This document shows, one piece after another, positions 1-8,386 of a stretch of 64,000 bases of DNA. The position numbers were made by a program, and so were the translations under genes. This DNA is from Komagataeibacter medellinensis NBRC 3288 (lineage in GTDB: Bacteria > Pseudomonadota > Alphaproteobacteria > Acetobacterales > Acetobacteraceae): positions 186,001 to 250,000 of the forward strand of contig NC_016037.1 of NCBI RefSeq assembly GCF_000182745.2. The letters run 5' to 3'. The notes under the pieces were generated by a model, which saw only the letters and a list, made by a program, of their open reading frames with translations, was not told where the DNA came from and did not search any database. Each line of letters opens with the position of its first letter. The stretch's first letter is position 1.

Positions 1-118
1 GATGGCCAAATCGCTGCTCCCGCCATCAACCAAAATTGTCGTCACGCCTCAGTGCGAGCGGGTTTGTAAGGGCGGGATCTGTCGCATTGGTCTTCAGCAA
101 GCCCCTCCTCCTTTTCGC

Positions 119-1207
119 CTATTTCCCGTGTATTTCTTGCGACACATCGCGCTGCCCTTTTCCCGACGATCTGCGGGACAGAAAACGCGCCAGAGCTGGC
201 CCGGTGACCAGAACGCAGAAAAACCGGGCGACCTGCATGGCAATGACGAAAGGCATGTCCACTTTCGTGGTCGAGGCGATAATGGAGACGGAATCAGCCC
301 CGCCAGGGCTGGTTGCAAGATAAGCCGTCAGCAGATCCACATGCGCCAGCCGTGCAAGTACCAATGCAAAGCCGCCACACACCGCAATCAGCGCGAGGAT
401 GGAACCCAGCACACGTGGAAAGACACGTCCGGCATAAGCCAGCACATCTGGCGTAAACCGCATGCCGATGCCCCACCCGACCAGGGCATAGGCCGCGACC
501 AGCAGAAGATGCGGCTGTTCGATCGGCAGATGGGCGCCAAGCCTTGCAGCCATCCCGATCCCCATGGGCACAAGCAGTCCCCCGGCCGGCACGCGCAGAC
601 GGGTGCCCAAGGCGCTGCCTGCCAGCGCGATCACAAGCGCAAGTAAAGCACCCTGCCATGAGAGGATCTGTGCCACGACCAGCGGGGCGGACGGCGTTCC
701 GGCCACGCGCGCAATAACAGCCGCAATGACGGCGCAGCACGCCACGCGCAGATATTGCATGAAGGCGACGAGCCGCATATCTGCCCCGTATGATTCCGCC
801 ATCAGGGTCATGACCGTGGCCGCACCGGGTGACGAACCCCAGATCGCGGTATTGCCGGGTAGCAGGCGCGAACGTGTCAGCAGCCAGCCGAGAAGGGCTG
901 CCGCAGACAGGGTAGAAAACGTACCGGCAACAAAGACCGGCCAGCTGGCTGCCATTTCGTGAAAGATCGAGGCTGAAAGATAGCTGGCGATCATGACCCC
1001 GACCACGCCCTGTGCGCCAAGAAAGGCCCAGCGGGGAATACGGACCGCGTCGCCCCGTGTGGCCAGTACGACCGCCGCCCCCAGTGGTCCCAGCAGCGGC
1101 GCGGCCGGCAGGCGTAAGACGGCCAGAAGCATACCGAAAACCAGCGAAAGCAGCGCCAGTAAGCCCCATCGCCCGGTCAGCAGCCACGCTGATGGCCCTA
1201 CCCTCAC
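119..1207 (-). CDS. AbrB-family integral membrane protein (putative transporter/regulator)
   Basis: A 362-aa, very hydrophobic protein with about ten predicted membrane segments. It matches the AbrB/PF05145 membrane family (two repeats of a roughly 150-aa module, each with Gly/Pro-rich motifs such as GSSPGAATVM near residue 130 and TSPGGADSVS near residue 300). These internal duplicate SPGxA motifs are the main evidence. Members are inner-membrane proteins of uncertain substrate, once annotated as ammonia monooxygenase. The stop lies 3 bp from the start side of the hydrolase gene upstream (1211-1825), so the two are probably one transcript controlled by the divergent TetR gene. The start could be slightly internal. 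Confidence 0.8.
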   Translation of the reverse strand: MRVGPSAWLLTGRWGLLALLSLVFGMLLAVLRLPAAPLLGPLGAAVVLATRGDAVRIPRWAFLGAQGVVGVMIASYLSASIFHEMAASWPVFVAGTFSTLSAAALLGWLLTRSRLLPGNTAIWGSSPGAATVMTLMAESYGADMRLVAFMQYLRVACCAVIAAVIARVAGTPSAPLVVAQILSWQGALLALVIALAGSALGTRLRVPAGGLLVPMGIGMAARLGAHLPIEQPHLLLVAAYALVGWGIGMRFTPDVLAYAGRVFPRVLGSILALIAVCGGFALVLARLAHVDLLTAYLATSPGGADSVSIIASTTKVDMPFVIAMQVARFFCVLVTGPALARFLSRRSSGKGQRDVSQEIHGK

Positions 1208-1210
1208 CGC

Positions 1211-1825
1211 TTAACCGCCAAACACGATTGTATCGGAAGGCAGCACGCGTGCAATCCGCGGGAGGATCGAGCGGGCGGAAACATCATGAAGGTCTGCTGA
1301 CAGGCTAGTGCAGAGATCCTCGGCGATGACAATATGGTAGCCAAGTTCCCAGCCGTGCCGTGCGGTGGATTCAACCCCGAAATTCGTAGCAATACCGCCC
1401 AGCACGACCGTCCGGATGCCCCGCCTGCGGAATTGCAGGTCAAGTTCCGTGCCGGTAAATGCCCCCCACTGATGTTTGGTGATGACGATATCGCCGGGTG
1501 CTGCCAGCCCATCGGCCAGGTGCGCCCAGTCCGTTGGCAGGCCGCCTTCCGGCGGGCTTAAGGGCTGGTCGGCCAGACCGGGTGGCGCGTCGGCAAAGTC
1601 GGGTGCAAACGCGACCCGAACCAGTACGACCGTAGCACCGGCATGCCGGAAGCGGGCAGCAAGCGATTTACTGCTCTCCAGCACCTGCGACGATGGCCGC
1701 GGGGCGGTTGGCAGGGCAAGTATGCCATTCTGCAGGTCAATGAGGACAAGGGCGGTGGTTCGCGGGTCAAATCTGTTCACGGATCGGCGCCTTCCGGGAT
1801 CTGGATACATGGTCGGGTCAAACAT
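1211..1825 (-). CDS. Isochorismatase-family hydrolase, YecD-like (no catalytic cysteine)
   Basis: A 204-aa alpha/beta isochorismatase fold protein. Asp30 (in VLIDLQNG) and Lys117 (in ITKHQWGAF) match two members of the family catalytic triad. At the third position, where the Cys of nicotinamidase-type hydrolases should be, the sequence reads ATNFGVESTAR, so Gly150 replaces Cys. The same replacement is known to me in E. coli YecD, which this protein resembles along its whole length, including IAED and ARVLPSDTIVF near the C-terminus. Reaction unknown; classical Cys-dependent hydrolysis is unlikely. Upstream of and nearly abutting the AbrB-like gene, divergent from tetR at 1897. Confidence 0.85.
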   Translation of the reverse strand: MFDPTMYPDPGRRRSVNRFDPRTTALVLIDLQNGILALPTAPRPSSQVLESSKSLAARFRHAGATVVLVRVAFAPDFADAPPGLADQPLSPPEGGLPTDWAHLADGLAAPGDIVITKHQWGAFTGTELDLQFRRRGIRTVVLGGIATNFGVESTARHGWELGYHIVIAEDLCTSLSADLHDVSARSILPRIARVLPSDTIVFGG

Positions 1826-1846
1826 CGACCGGCATTGGAAAATCGG

Positions 1847-1891
1847 TTATGCGAGGACTGTCTCGCATAAAAGAAAGTTGAGGGTACCCTC
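1847..1891. promoter_or_regulatory. Palindromic operator between yecD-like gene and tetR
   Basis: Two inverted repeats lie in the 71-bp divergent intergenic region. The first has perfect 9-bp arms, TTATGCGAG (1847-1855) and CTCGCATAA (1862-1870), with a 6-bp spacer. The second is a perfect 12-bp palindrome, GAGGGTACCCTC (1880-1891), six bases before the tetR start codon. The layout is typical of an autoregulated TetR operator. Binding is inferred. Confidence 0.65.
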
Positions 1892-1896
1892 GCATT

Positions 1897-2526
1897 ATGT
1901 CAAGCCCGCCCCGTTCATCACCACTCGCGCCCAAGCGGCAGCGCGGACGCGACCGCGTTGAAGCGATCCTCGCAGCCGCGACAACGGTCTTTGGCGAGAA
2001 ATCTTACGAGGCGGCGACAATGACCGAGATCGCTGCCCGCGCCAGCACGGCAATCGGTTCGCTCTACCGTTTTTTCCCGACCAAGGACGTGCTGGCCGCC
2101 GCAGTGCTCGAACGCTACGGCGCGCGACTCCTGCATGCCCTGGATGAGTTGGTCGACCGCGATCCGCCGCTGTCGCCACGTGATGCAGCAGAAGGACTGC
2201 TGGACATCATCCAGCGTCTGCGGACGGAACGCTCAGTCGTCCTTTCCCTGCTCGACAGCGGGATTACCCTGCCAGATGGGACAGGAACGCTCCGCAAGGC
2301 GCTGATCGGGCGCATGAGCCAGTTGTTGGCACGGCTGGGTGGTTCTCCGGGTCCACATGACGAACGGGCTGTGATGCTGCTGCATCTGGTCAAGACGATC
2401 TTTGCCCTGCCACAGGATCATTCGGTCCCTCGCCAGGCACAGAACAAGGAAGCCGTTACGATGCTGCGGCTCTATCTGGAACATGCGGCTGCTTCCCGCC
2501 GATCCGGGTTAAAAGTCGCTCCGTAA
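1897..2526 (+). CDS. TetR/AcrR-family transcriptional regulator
   Basis: A 209-aa protein with an N-terminal TetR helix-turn-helix at about residues 18-65 (motifs ILAAATTVFGEKSYEAAT, TEIAARAST, GSLYRFFPTKDVL) and an alpha-helical ligand-binding C-terminal part. The ATG at 1897 directly follows a palindrome. Divergent from the YecD-like/AbrB-like pair, which it probably represses. The ligand is unknown. Confidence 0.88.
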   Translation: MSSPPRSSPLAPKRQRGRDRVEAILAAATTVFGEKSYEAATMTEIAARASTAIGSLYRFFPTKDVLAAAVLERYGARLLHALDELVDRDPPLSPRDAAEGLLDIIQRLRTERSVVLSLLDSGITLPDGTGTLRKALIGRMSQLLARLGGSPGPHDERAVMLLHLVKTIFALPQDHSVPRQAQNKEAVTMLRLYLEHAAASRRSGLKVAP

Positions 2527-2658
2527 CCTCTGAATCCGCACACAACCAATCGGTATCTCGAGCGATCGCGTCATCTGAATCGAACGGGTCTGCTTTTCAA
2601 AGCATAACTGACTGTAATGAGGTAAAATCGAGCTTTTACTCCAACTGTTTCGCGAAGG

Positions 2659-3552
2659 TCAGAGAAACGCATCAAGCCGATATAACAACTCTGCCGGTAC
2701 TTCTTCCTGCGGACTATGACCACAGTCGATCGCGTATCCCCGCACGTCCACTGCTTTTTCGCGCCATGTCTCGACAACATCATATAGCGCGCCCACGGTG
2801 CCGCGTGCGCCCCACAGAGCCAGTAATGGGACCTCAATCCGCCTGTCTGCATCAGTCGCATCATGGACGAGGTCGATACCTGCTGCAGCGCGGTAGTCTT
2901 CGCATGCTGCATGACGCATTGCCGGGTCGGCGTAGCATCGACGATATTCGGCCATGACACGCGGATCGACCGATCCTGGTATCTTGATCTGTCCTGCAAT
3001 GTGGCTTTCGAGAAAAAAGTCCGGATCTCCACTGATCAGCCTTTCAGGCAGGGGGGCGGGCTGGATCAGAAAAAACCACCAGAAATAGCGTCGGGCGAAT
3101 TCCATATTGGTCCGGGCATACATCGTTGCTGTCGGTACGATATCGATCAGCACCAGTTTTTCCACCGCTTGCGGTGCATCCAGCGCCATGCGGTGCGCCA
3201 CCCGTCCGCCCCGGTCATGCCCGACAACCATGAACCGTTCAAATCCAAGCTGGTGCATGACGCCAACCAGATCAGCCGCCATGGCCCGCTTGGAATAGTT
3301 GGCGTGATCCGTCCCACCTTCAGGCTTGGCGCTATCACCATAACCCCGCAGATCTGGGGCCACGATGCTAAATCGTTTCGCCAGTGCGGGCGCAACCTTG
3401 TGCCAGGTCAGATGCATCTGCGGATGACCATGCAGCATAAGCAGCGGCGGTCCGTTTCCGCCGGTAGCCGTGCGGATCCGCACGCCATTCACCTCGATAT
3501 CCCGCCAGCTAAAGCCCGGCAATAAATCGGGGAATTTCCTGATTGCGATCAT
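2659..3552 (-). CDS. Alpha/beta hydrolase, haloacetate (fluoroacetate) dehalogenase-like
   Basis: A 297-aa alpha/beta hydrolase. Visible features are the oxyanion motif LMLHGHPQ, the nucleophile elbow VVGHDRGGR (Asp113 as nucleophile, as in haloalkane/haloacetate dehalogenases rather than Ser), Asp137 in LIDIVPT, and the catalytic His279 in IDCGHSPQEE. The HDRGGR and DIVPT contexts are those of fluoroacetate dehalogenases (DehH1 type), which hydrolyse haloacetates to glycolate; soluble epoxide hydrolases are the closest alternative. I chose the internal ATG at 3552 because AGGTGA lies just upstream; a longer reading from 3588 has no such site. Stands alone next to the replication origin. Confidence 0.8.
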   Translation of the reverse strand: MIAIRKFPDLLPGFSWRDIEVNGVRIRTATGGNGPPLLMLHGHPQMHLTWHKVAPALAKRFSIVAPDLRGYGDSAKPEGGTDHANYSKRAMAADLVGVMHQLGFERFMVVGHDRGGRVAHRMALDAPQAVEKLVLIDIVPTATMYARTNMEFARRYFWWFFLIQPAPLPERLISGDPDFFLESHIAGQIKIPGSVDPRVMAEYRRCYADPAMRHAACEDYRAAAGIDLVHDATDADRRIEVPLLALWGARGTVGALYDVVETWREKAVDVRGYAIDCGHSPQEEVPAELLYRLDAFL

Positions 3553-3787
3553 GCTTTCACCTGCATTCGTCCAGTGGACACACAGCAAAAAAGCAGAATA
3601 TCAGGAAACCAGTATTTCCCCTGATGAAGACCTGTTGATTATCTCCCTGCCGCGACTCACAACGGCGTCACTGGGTAGATCAGTTGGGATATCCGAGAGG
3701 GTCGATTCGCAGAGCCTGCGGAAATAGACAGGGCTATGTCACGCGTGATCACAGACGTCAGCCCCCAGTGTAACCACAACATCCAGA

Positions 3788-4436
3788 TGAGGACTTTGGC
3801 GGGCGTAGCCCACGCCACGACATTATCCCGAGAGACCGTAAAACGTACATCGACGGAGCCAGCATCTCAGCGCGCTACCCGACCAAGTGAAAGTTCTGAA
3901 CACCTGTTCCAGCCTACATTCCCGCCAGAGTCCTCATGGAGTTTCTTTCAGAGGCAAAAACTGAGGACTCTGGCGGGAACATGCGACGCGCAAGGTTAAT
4001 TTCTGAGATATGCCAGAAATCTGGAGCCGAAACAGATCGCAAAACGGCCCTCGAAGTGAGGACTCTAGCGGGGTTTTGTGCGCCAAAAACAGGTTTATCC
4101 GCCGAACATCAAGGAAAATCGGGCTGTTAGAAGCCTCCTAACCTGAAAATTTCTCAGTTTTGAGGACTTTGACGGGGCGCCAAATTAGCGCTATCTGCAA
4201 ATCGAGGACTCTGACGGGAAACTTGATGCCCTCAGAGATACCGATTCGCTACACCTCCCTTTTGCGAGGTGACCAACAGGGTACTGAGGACTGTAGCGGA
4301 AAAACTGAGGACTCTAGCGACACGTGCTTACGGAGCAAGCACGATTCGCATAAGTTATCCCGAGGACACTAACGGGACAAACTAATATTAGAATACAATT
4401 AGTTTTAACTAGTATTAGATCCCGCTACAGTCCTCA
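3788..4436. repeat. Iteron array of the plasmid replication origin (ten copies)
   Basis: Ten copies of a 16-bp iteron, consensus TGAGGACTCTRGCGGG, at 3788-3803, 3921-3936 (reverse), 3962-3977, 4057-4072, 4161-4176, 4203-4218, 4285-4300, 4306-4321, 4361-4376 and 4421-4436 (reverse). Spacing is irregular except for the pair at 4285 and 4306, which are exactly 21 bp apart. The reverse copy at 3921 and forward copy at 3962 form an inverted pair, and 4361 with 4421 encloses an AT-rich stretch (4377-4420). Two TTATCCCGAG sequences (near 3825 and 4356) are possible weak DnaA boxes. Iterons beside a repA gene define an origin bound by RepA. Confidence 0.85.
4377..4420. other. AT-rich segment between opposed iterons, candidate DNA unwinding element
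   Basis: This 44-bp stretch is almost entirely A/T, unlike its surroundings, and carries the near-repeats ACTAATATTAG and ACTAGTATTAG. It lies between a forward and a reverse iteron and 90 bp before repA. In iteron plasmids the unwinding region is AT-rich and next to the iterons. It could instead, or also, be the repA promoter. Confidence 0.45.
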
Positions 4437-4509
4437 GAGACATTCTGAACAAATCCGTGCATCATGGACGCAGAATCGAGCCAACATACATATGCCTAGG
4501 GGAGCCATG

Positions 4510-5445
4510 ATGGCGGAAGTGCATGACTTGCTTCAGGAGCATGGTCGACAGCATGTACTCCAGCTAGACATGGACCGCCGCGTCGTTGATGCGGCCGCCG
4601 CATATCTGACGGACGAAGATGCCGGACTAGGTTTCATGTATAGCGGCTGGGCCCAAGCACCGCTCCCACATAAAAAACAACCCGACTCTGCACCTTGGCA
4701 AGTTCGCACCGACAGAGTTAACCTTCTCGTAGAACCAGGTCGACGAACGCTTCCGAATGGGGAACTTCAATGGATTGGTGTCCCATACGGAAGTCGAGCC
4801 AGACTTATACTGCTATATCTGCAAACCGAGGCTCTAAGAACCCAGAGTCGCGAAATTGAGCTCGGAAAGTCGCTTCGCGACTGGCTTAAGAAGATGAACA
4901 TCTCTCCTGGCGGCAAAACGATAGCCGACGTAAGAGAGCAGGCACTCCGCATCACGCGCTGTCGTCTCACTTTCGAGGTCCAACAAGCAGGAAAGTCAGC
5001 ATTAGTCCAACAACTTATAGTCGATAAAGCACTGTTTACGGAAGATGGCGAGGACTCTAGCGGGGGACAGCTTTTAGCGCGGACGAAGCTAAGTGAAACA
5101 TTCTACGATCAGCTTCGTCGACATCCTGTTCCTATCCAGGAATCCGCAATTCGAGCGATCAGTAAACACTCGATGGCTTTAGACATATATTGCTGGCTTG
5201 CATATCGGCTGCATGTCCTCCAGAAGGACACGCCAATCACTTGGAAGGGTCTTCACGCCCAGTTTGGCGCTGGCGTAAAACGCCTAGACCATTTCCGTGA
5301 TACCTTCTGCGCTCAACTCAACTTGGCGCTAGCAGTATATCCAGAGGCGGTAGTCAAACTGAGTGCTGTGGGTTTGACATTAGTTCCCTCACCTCCACCT
5401 GTTGAGCCAAAACGCACGGTAGTCGCGTTTCCTAGGTCCCGCTAA
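4510..5445 (+). CDS. repA: RepA plasmid replication initiator
   Basis: A 311-aa protein of the RepA_C (PF04796) family of alpha-proteobacterial plasmid initiators. Diagnostic stretches are WIGVPYGSRARLILLYLQT (about residue 90), LGKSLRDWLKK, and the C-terminal winged-helix part LSETFYDQLRRHPVPIQE followed by SKHSMALDIYCWLAYRL. It binds iterons to start replication. Start chosen at 4510 because AGGGGAG (4498-4504) sits five bases upstream; 4507 and 4492 are alternatives. Codon usage is more AT-rich than in neighbouring metabolic genes. An iteron lies inside the gene (5049-5064) and another covers the stop codon, which suggests autoregulation or copy-number control. Confidence 0.9.
   Translation: MAEVHDLLQEHGRQHVLQLDMDRRVVDAAAAYLTDEDAGLGFMYSGWAQAPLPHKKQPDSAPWQVRTDRVNLLVEPGRRTLPNGELQWIGVPYGSRARLILLYLQTEALRTQSREIELGKSLRDWLKKMNISPGGKTIADVREQALRITRCRLTFEVQQAGKSALVQQLIVDKALFTEDGEDSSGGQLLARTKLSETFYDQLRRHPVPIQESAIRAISKHSMALDIYCWLAYRLHVLQKDTPITWKGLHAQFGAGVKRLDHFRDTFCAQLNLALAVYPEAVVKLSAVGLTLVPSPPPVEPKRTVVAFPRSR
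5049..5064 (+). repeat. Iteron inside repA
   Basis: CGAGGACTCTAGCGGG, a near-perfect copy of the origin iteron within the repA coding sequence (encoding about residues 180-185, reading EDSSG). Confidence 0.8.
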
Positions 5446-5453
5446 AGTCCTCA
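5438..5453 (-). repeat. Iteron overlapping the repA stop codon
   Basis: CCCGCTAAAGTCCTCA is a reverse-orientation iteron with one or two mismatches; its TAA triplet is the repA stop codon. Confidence 0.75.
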
Positions 5454-5530
5454 CTCAAAGTAGACGATGAAAACATCTGCGTCGCATAGAGGCAAATCAG
5501 TAGACTAATTGCGGACAAACAGTCGAAGAT

Positions 5531-6216
5531 AGCCGCATCGGACTGAAACCTTCAAACTGTCGACGGACCCGCTATTTGTCGACAAGGTTCGGGATATTGT
5601 CGGTCTTTACATGTCGCCACCGAACCGCGCGATCGTGCTGTGCGTCGACGAGAAATCCTAGATCCAGGCGCTGGACCGCGAACAGCCCGTCCTGCCCATG
5701 GTACCGGGCGTGCCGGAACCACGTACCCATACCTATCTCCGGAACGGTACGACGTCGCTGTTTGCAGCCCTCGACATCGCAACAGGTGCGGTAATCGGCA
5801 AATGCTACAAACGTCATCGTACCATGGAATTTCTCGATTTCCTGAAACGTATCGCCGCCGAGATCCCTGATGACCGGGATGTTCATCTCGTGATGGATAA
5901 CTACGCCACACATAAAACGACCACGATCAAGACGTGGCTCGCCCGCCGCCCGCATTGGCATGTTCACTTCACGCCCACCTCGGCTTCCTGGATCAATCAG
6001 GTAGAGCGCTGGTTCGCCGAACTGACGCGCAAGCAATTCCAACGCGGCGTGCATCGGTCAACAACTGCACTCGAAGCCGACATCACAACTTTTATCGATG
6101 CACATAACAAAAACCCACGGTCGTATCGGTGGGTCAAATCAGCCGACCAGATCCTCGCCTCGGTGAAGCGCTTTTGTCATAAGACAATGAGCCGAACTTC
6201 AGATTCAGGTGACTAG
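5531..6216 (+). pseudogene. IS630-family transposase, 5'-truncated with nonsense codon
   Basis: Translation from about 5533 gives an IS630 transposase lacking its N-terminal HTH part: TETFKLSTDPLFVDK, then the DDE core beginning LCVDEKS. The next codon is TAG (5659-5661) where family members have Gln (VDEKSQIQALDR). The rest is intact in the same frame: LFAALDIATG, HLVMDNYATHKT with the second Asp, and TSASWINQVERWF with the final acidic residue. Truncation plus the stop make it inactive. The 3' end runs directly into an IS3-type relic, so this element or its precursor probably landed in that relic. Confidence 0.85.
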
Positions 6217-6217
6217 T

Positions 6218-6745
6218 ACTAGGCACTCTCGCGTGTAGTCGTCCTCAACGGTCAGCACGCGGAAGCGACATCCGTTGTCCAGCGCTAATTAGGACCGTCG
6301 GGCACCGGCGTCGGCGAGTAGGTGCCCATTTCCTGTTTCAGGACACCACACTAATGGACCGACAACCCTTCCTTGCGATACAACCGGAACAGCTTTTTGT
6401 GGATCAGGATTACTCCTTCGCATTCCAGAAAGATGTGCCGACCCTGATAGGGAAGCTGGCATCGTTCGCCCGCAAGGTGGCGCGGTAGGCCGCGCACCTC
6501 GGTATCGCATGGACGGTACGACGCATAGCGCCACGTCCTCGGGTCGACGGTGATGCGACTACAGGCCCGCCCCCGCCGTTGCGAGTAATCCCGTTTGGAC
6601 ACCGCCTTGGTCAGAGCATTATGCCGTAATGCCGGGCGTCTCACGAGTTTCCTACTTGCTGCTCCTCAAGCTTCGAGACCTCCAGCCCACCGTATTTCGA
6701 TCGTCTTGTGTAGAAGGTCGCGTTGCCGATCCCGTAATAGATGCA
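6218..6745 (-). pseudogene. IS3-family transposase relic (orfA and orfB pieces)
   Basis: On the reverse strand, pieces of an IS3-family (IS407-like) element can be read in several frames. Near 6660-6740 there is an orfA-like stretch, GIGNATFYTRRSKYGGLEV, ending in a stop. It is followed by orfB-like pieces: SQRRGRAC with VDPRTWRYASYRP, then KKLFRLYRKEGLSV, then FRVLTVEDDYTRECL near 6230-6270. Each piece matches the expected order but frames change and the DDE domain is cut off at the IS630 fragment. A decayed relic with no function. Confidence 0.75.
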
Positions 6746-6777
6746 GGGGTTGGCCTCCTAATGCTCTCTCGGAACTT

Positions 6778-7476
6778 TTACTCGTCACCGATAAGTTCGT
6801 CGATTTCACGTAAGCGCTTTCGGATGGCAACAAGCTGTTCCAGCATTTGGCGCCTAGTGGATCTAAGGCGCCGCGCCTCTGTTACGAGCGCGGCAAAATC
6901 AACATGAGATGCAGGCCGCTTGATTGACTTTCGGAATGCTATGATTGCAGAACGAGACGCGCTGGGTCCGACGAGGCCCTTCTCGCGCGCCGCTTCAAGT
7001 TCCTCTGGTCCCAGCAAAGTCAGCTGATACGCTGCACTATATGAACCCGGTAGTAACGTCTCGCTAATTCGGCCACTATCCACCATGCTTGCGATCCGAC
7101 GCAACTGGGAGGCCACCGGTTCGGAGAAAGGGAAAAAGCGTTCGAAACTGGCTTTAAGACGGTTTTTTTCTTCTCTCGAAAAAAGTGCATTTTCTAGCGT
7201 ATTTAATGCTCGGCCGATTTCCAGAAAGGAACGCGCAGCCTTTTCCCACGCAGATGTTACGGCGCGCTGGGTATCAAGAATGATCCGGATGCGGCCCTCG
7301 TCCTTCGCAAGGTCCGTTCCGGAAAATACTGATGCAATTGTCTCCAGGGTTTCAGAAGATACGGTGGTGAGTTCATGTAGCTCGCTAGGACGCGCATCAG
7401 ATGGCTGTATTTCGTCAGCATCAAGGCCCTGCAAGGCTCGCAGCGAGATGCCGCGCGTCGAATTGGCTTTGCTCAC
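6778..7476 (-). CDS. Unknown plasmid protein with C-terminal coiled coil
   Basis: A 232-aa protein I do not recognise. I chose the GTG at 7476 because AGGAG sits eight bases upstream; the open frame continues to 7671 but only by running into the adjacent IS. Visible features: an Asp/Ser-rich N-terminus, a middle helical region (EKAARSFLEIGRALNTLE; KNRLKASFERFFPFSEP; SQLRRIASMVDSG), and a charged C-terminal coiled coil (about residues 195-230, ending LREIDELIGDE). The middle part looks like a DNA-binding or partition-type helical module, but this is only an impression. Its position near repA fits a plasmid maintenance gene. Confidence 0.55.
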   Translation of the reverse strand: MSKANSTRGISLRALQGLDADEIQPSDARPSELHELTTVSSETLETIASVFSGTDLAKDEGRIRIILDTQRAVTSAWEKAARSFLEIGRALNTLENALFSREEKNRLKASFERFFPFSEPVASQLRRIASMVDSGRISETLLPGSYSAAYQLTLLGPEELEAAREKGLVGPSASRSAIIAFRKSIKRPASHVDFAALVTEARRLRSTRRQMLEQLVAIRKRLREIDELIGDE

Positions 7477-7543
7477 AGGTCCAACTCCTGTCGCAAGTAT
7501 GACCAGAGTGCGCCAAACGCTTCCGCGTTTTTGGGCCGACTTA

Positions 7544-8386
7544 GGGCCTGTTAGATCTTGAATTTCTTCCCATATTGTAGGGATGGAAGAAGGAGACAGA
7601 ACAGGCACCTTTACGGACGAGACATGGGCGATCTGGGAACCTCTGATTGAGGAGGTTCGCCCGAGGGGCAAGACGCCGCCACATGATCTGCGGCGGACGA
7701 TAGCAGCGATTTTCTGGCGTCATGAGAATGGCGCGAAATGGCGGAGTATCCCCGCTGAACTGGGTCCGTGGTGGCGGGCTGCGCAGCTTTTCATCCGCTG
7801 GGCGAAGCTCGGCGTATGGGAGCGGCTGCTCGCACTGGTTCAGGAACAACAGGGAGTGGCATTCGGAATGACTTTTCTGGATGGCACAAACATCAGGGCT
7901 CACCACAAAGCGGCGGGAGCCCAAAAAAAGGGGCCTCTTTCGAAGAGCGAGACCATCGTGAAGCACTTGGCCGCTCTCGCGGCGGCTATGGCACAAAAGT
8001 CTGCGTGATCGCTGATGGACATGGAAAAGCCTTCGGTTTTGCGCTGGCCCCTGGACAGGCTCATGAACTGTCTCTGGCACCAGCCATGCTCGACAGCCTT
8101 CCCGCCACTCCCCTGTGGGTAGTAGCGGACAAGGGCTACGCGTCGAACGCCATGCGTGAACGGATATGGGACATGGGAGCACGGCCAGCCATTCCCGCGA
8201 AACGACGCGATGGCCCGGTCGCCTGCCCCAAATGGGCCTATCGGTGTCGGCATCTCGTTGAGAACCTCTGGGCTCGCCTCAAGGAGTGGCGCGCTGTCGC
8301 AACCAGATATGAAAAAACAGCAACGTCGTTCCTCGCGGTCATCCACATCGCTGCCGCAGCAGACTGGATCAAGCCCTAACAGGCCC
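7544..8386 (+). mobile_element. IS5-family (IS427 group) element, 843 bp, copy 1
   Basis: Terminal inverted repeats begin GGGCCTGTTAG at 7544 and end CTAACAGGCCC at 8386. The flanks are TA (7542-7543) and TA (8387-8388), a 2-bp target duplication as expected for the IS427 group. It encodes a two-frame transposase. An apparently identical copy of the same length lies inverted at 48959-49801, and a deletion derivative at 61384-61802. Confidence 0.9.
7583..8379 (+). CDS. IS427-group transposase made by -1 frameshift (copy 1)
   Basis: The first frame (7583-8008) encodes the N-terminal half (FTDETWAIWEPLIEE, then the first catalytic Asp in TFLDGTNIRAHH). The second frame, which is -1 relative to it, supplies the C-terminal half ending at 8379 (VVADKGYASNAMR with the second Asp; YRCRHLVENLWARLKEWR with the catalytic Glu). 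The frames join at CCAAAAAAAGG, a run of seven A at 7923-7929, the usual slippery site in this group. It is therefore probably functional rather than broken. Confidence 0.85.

Noticed and set aside
2-646. Long plus-strand open frames over the first 650 bp
   Set aside because: They are antisense to the AbrB-type gene, have no family resemblance and arise from high GC content.
3788-4436. Iteron region as a CRISPR array
   Set aside because: Repeats are 16 bp, in both orientations and irregularly spaced, and no cas genes are present.
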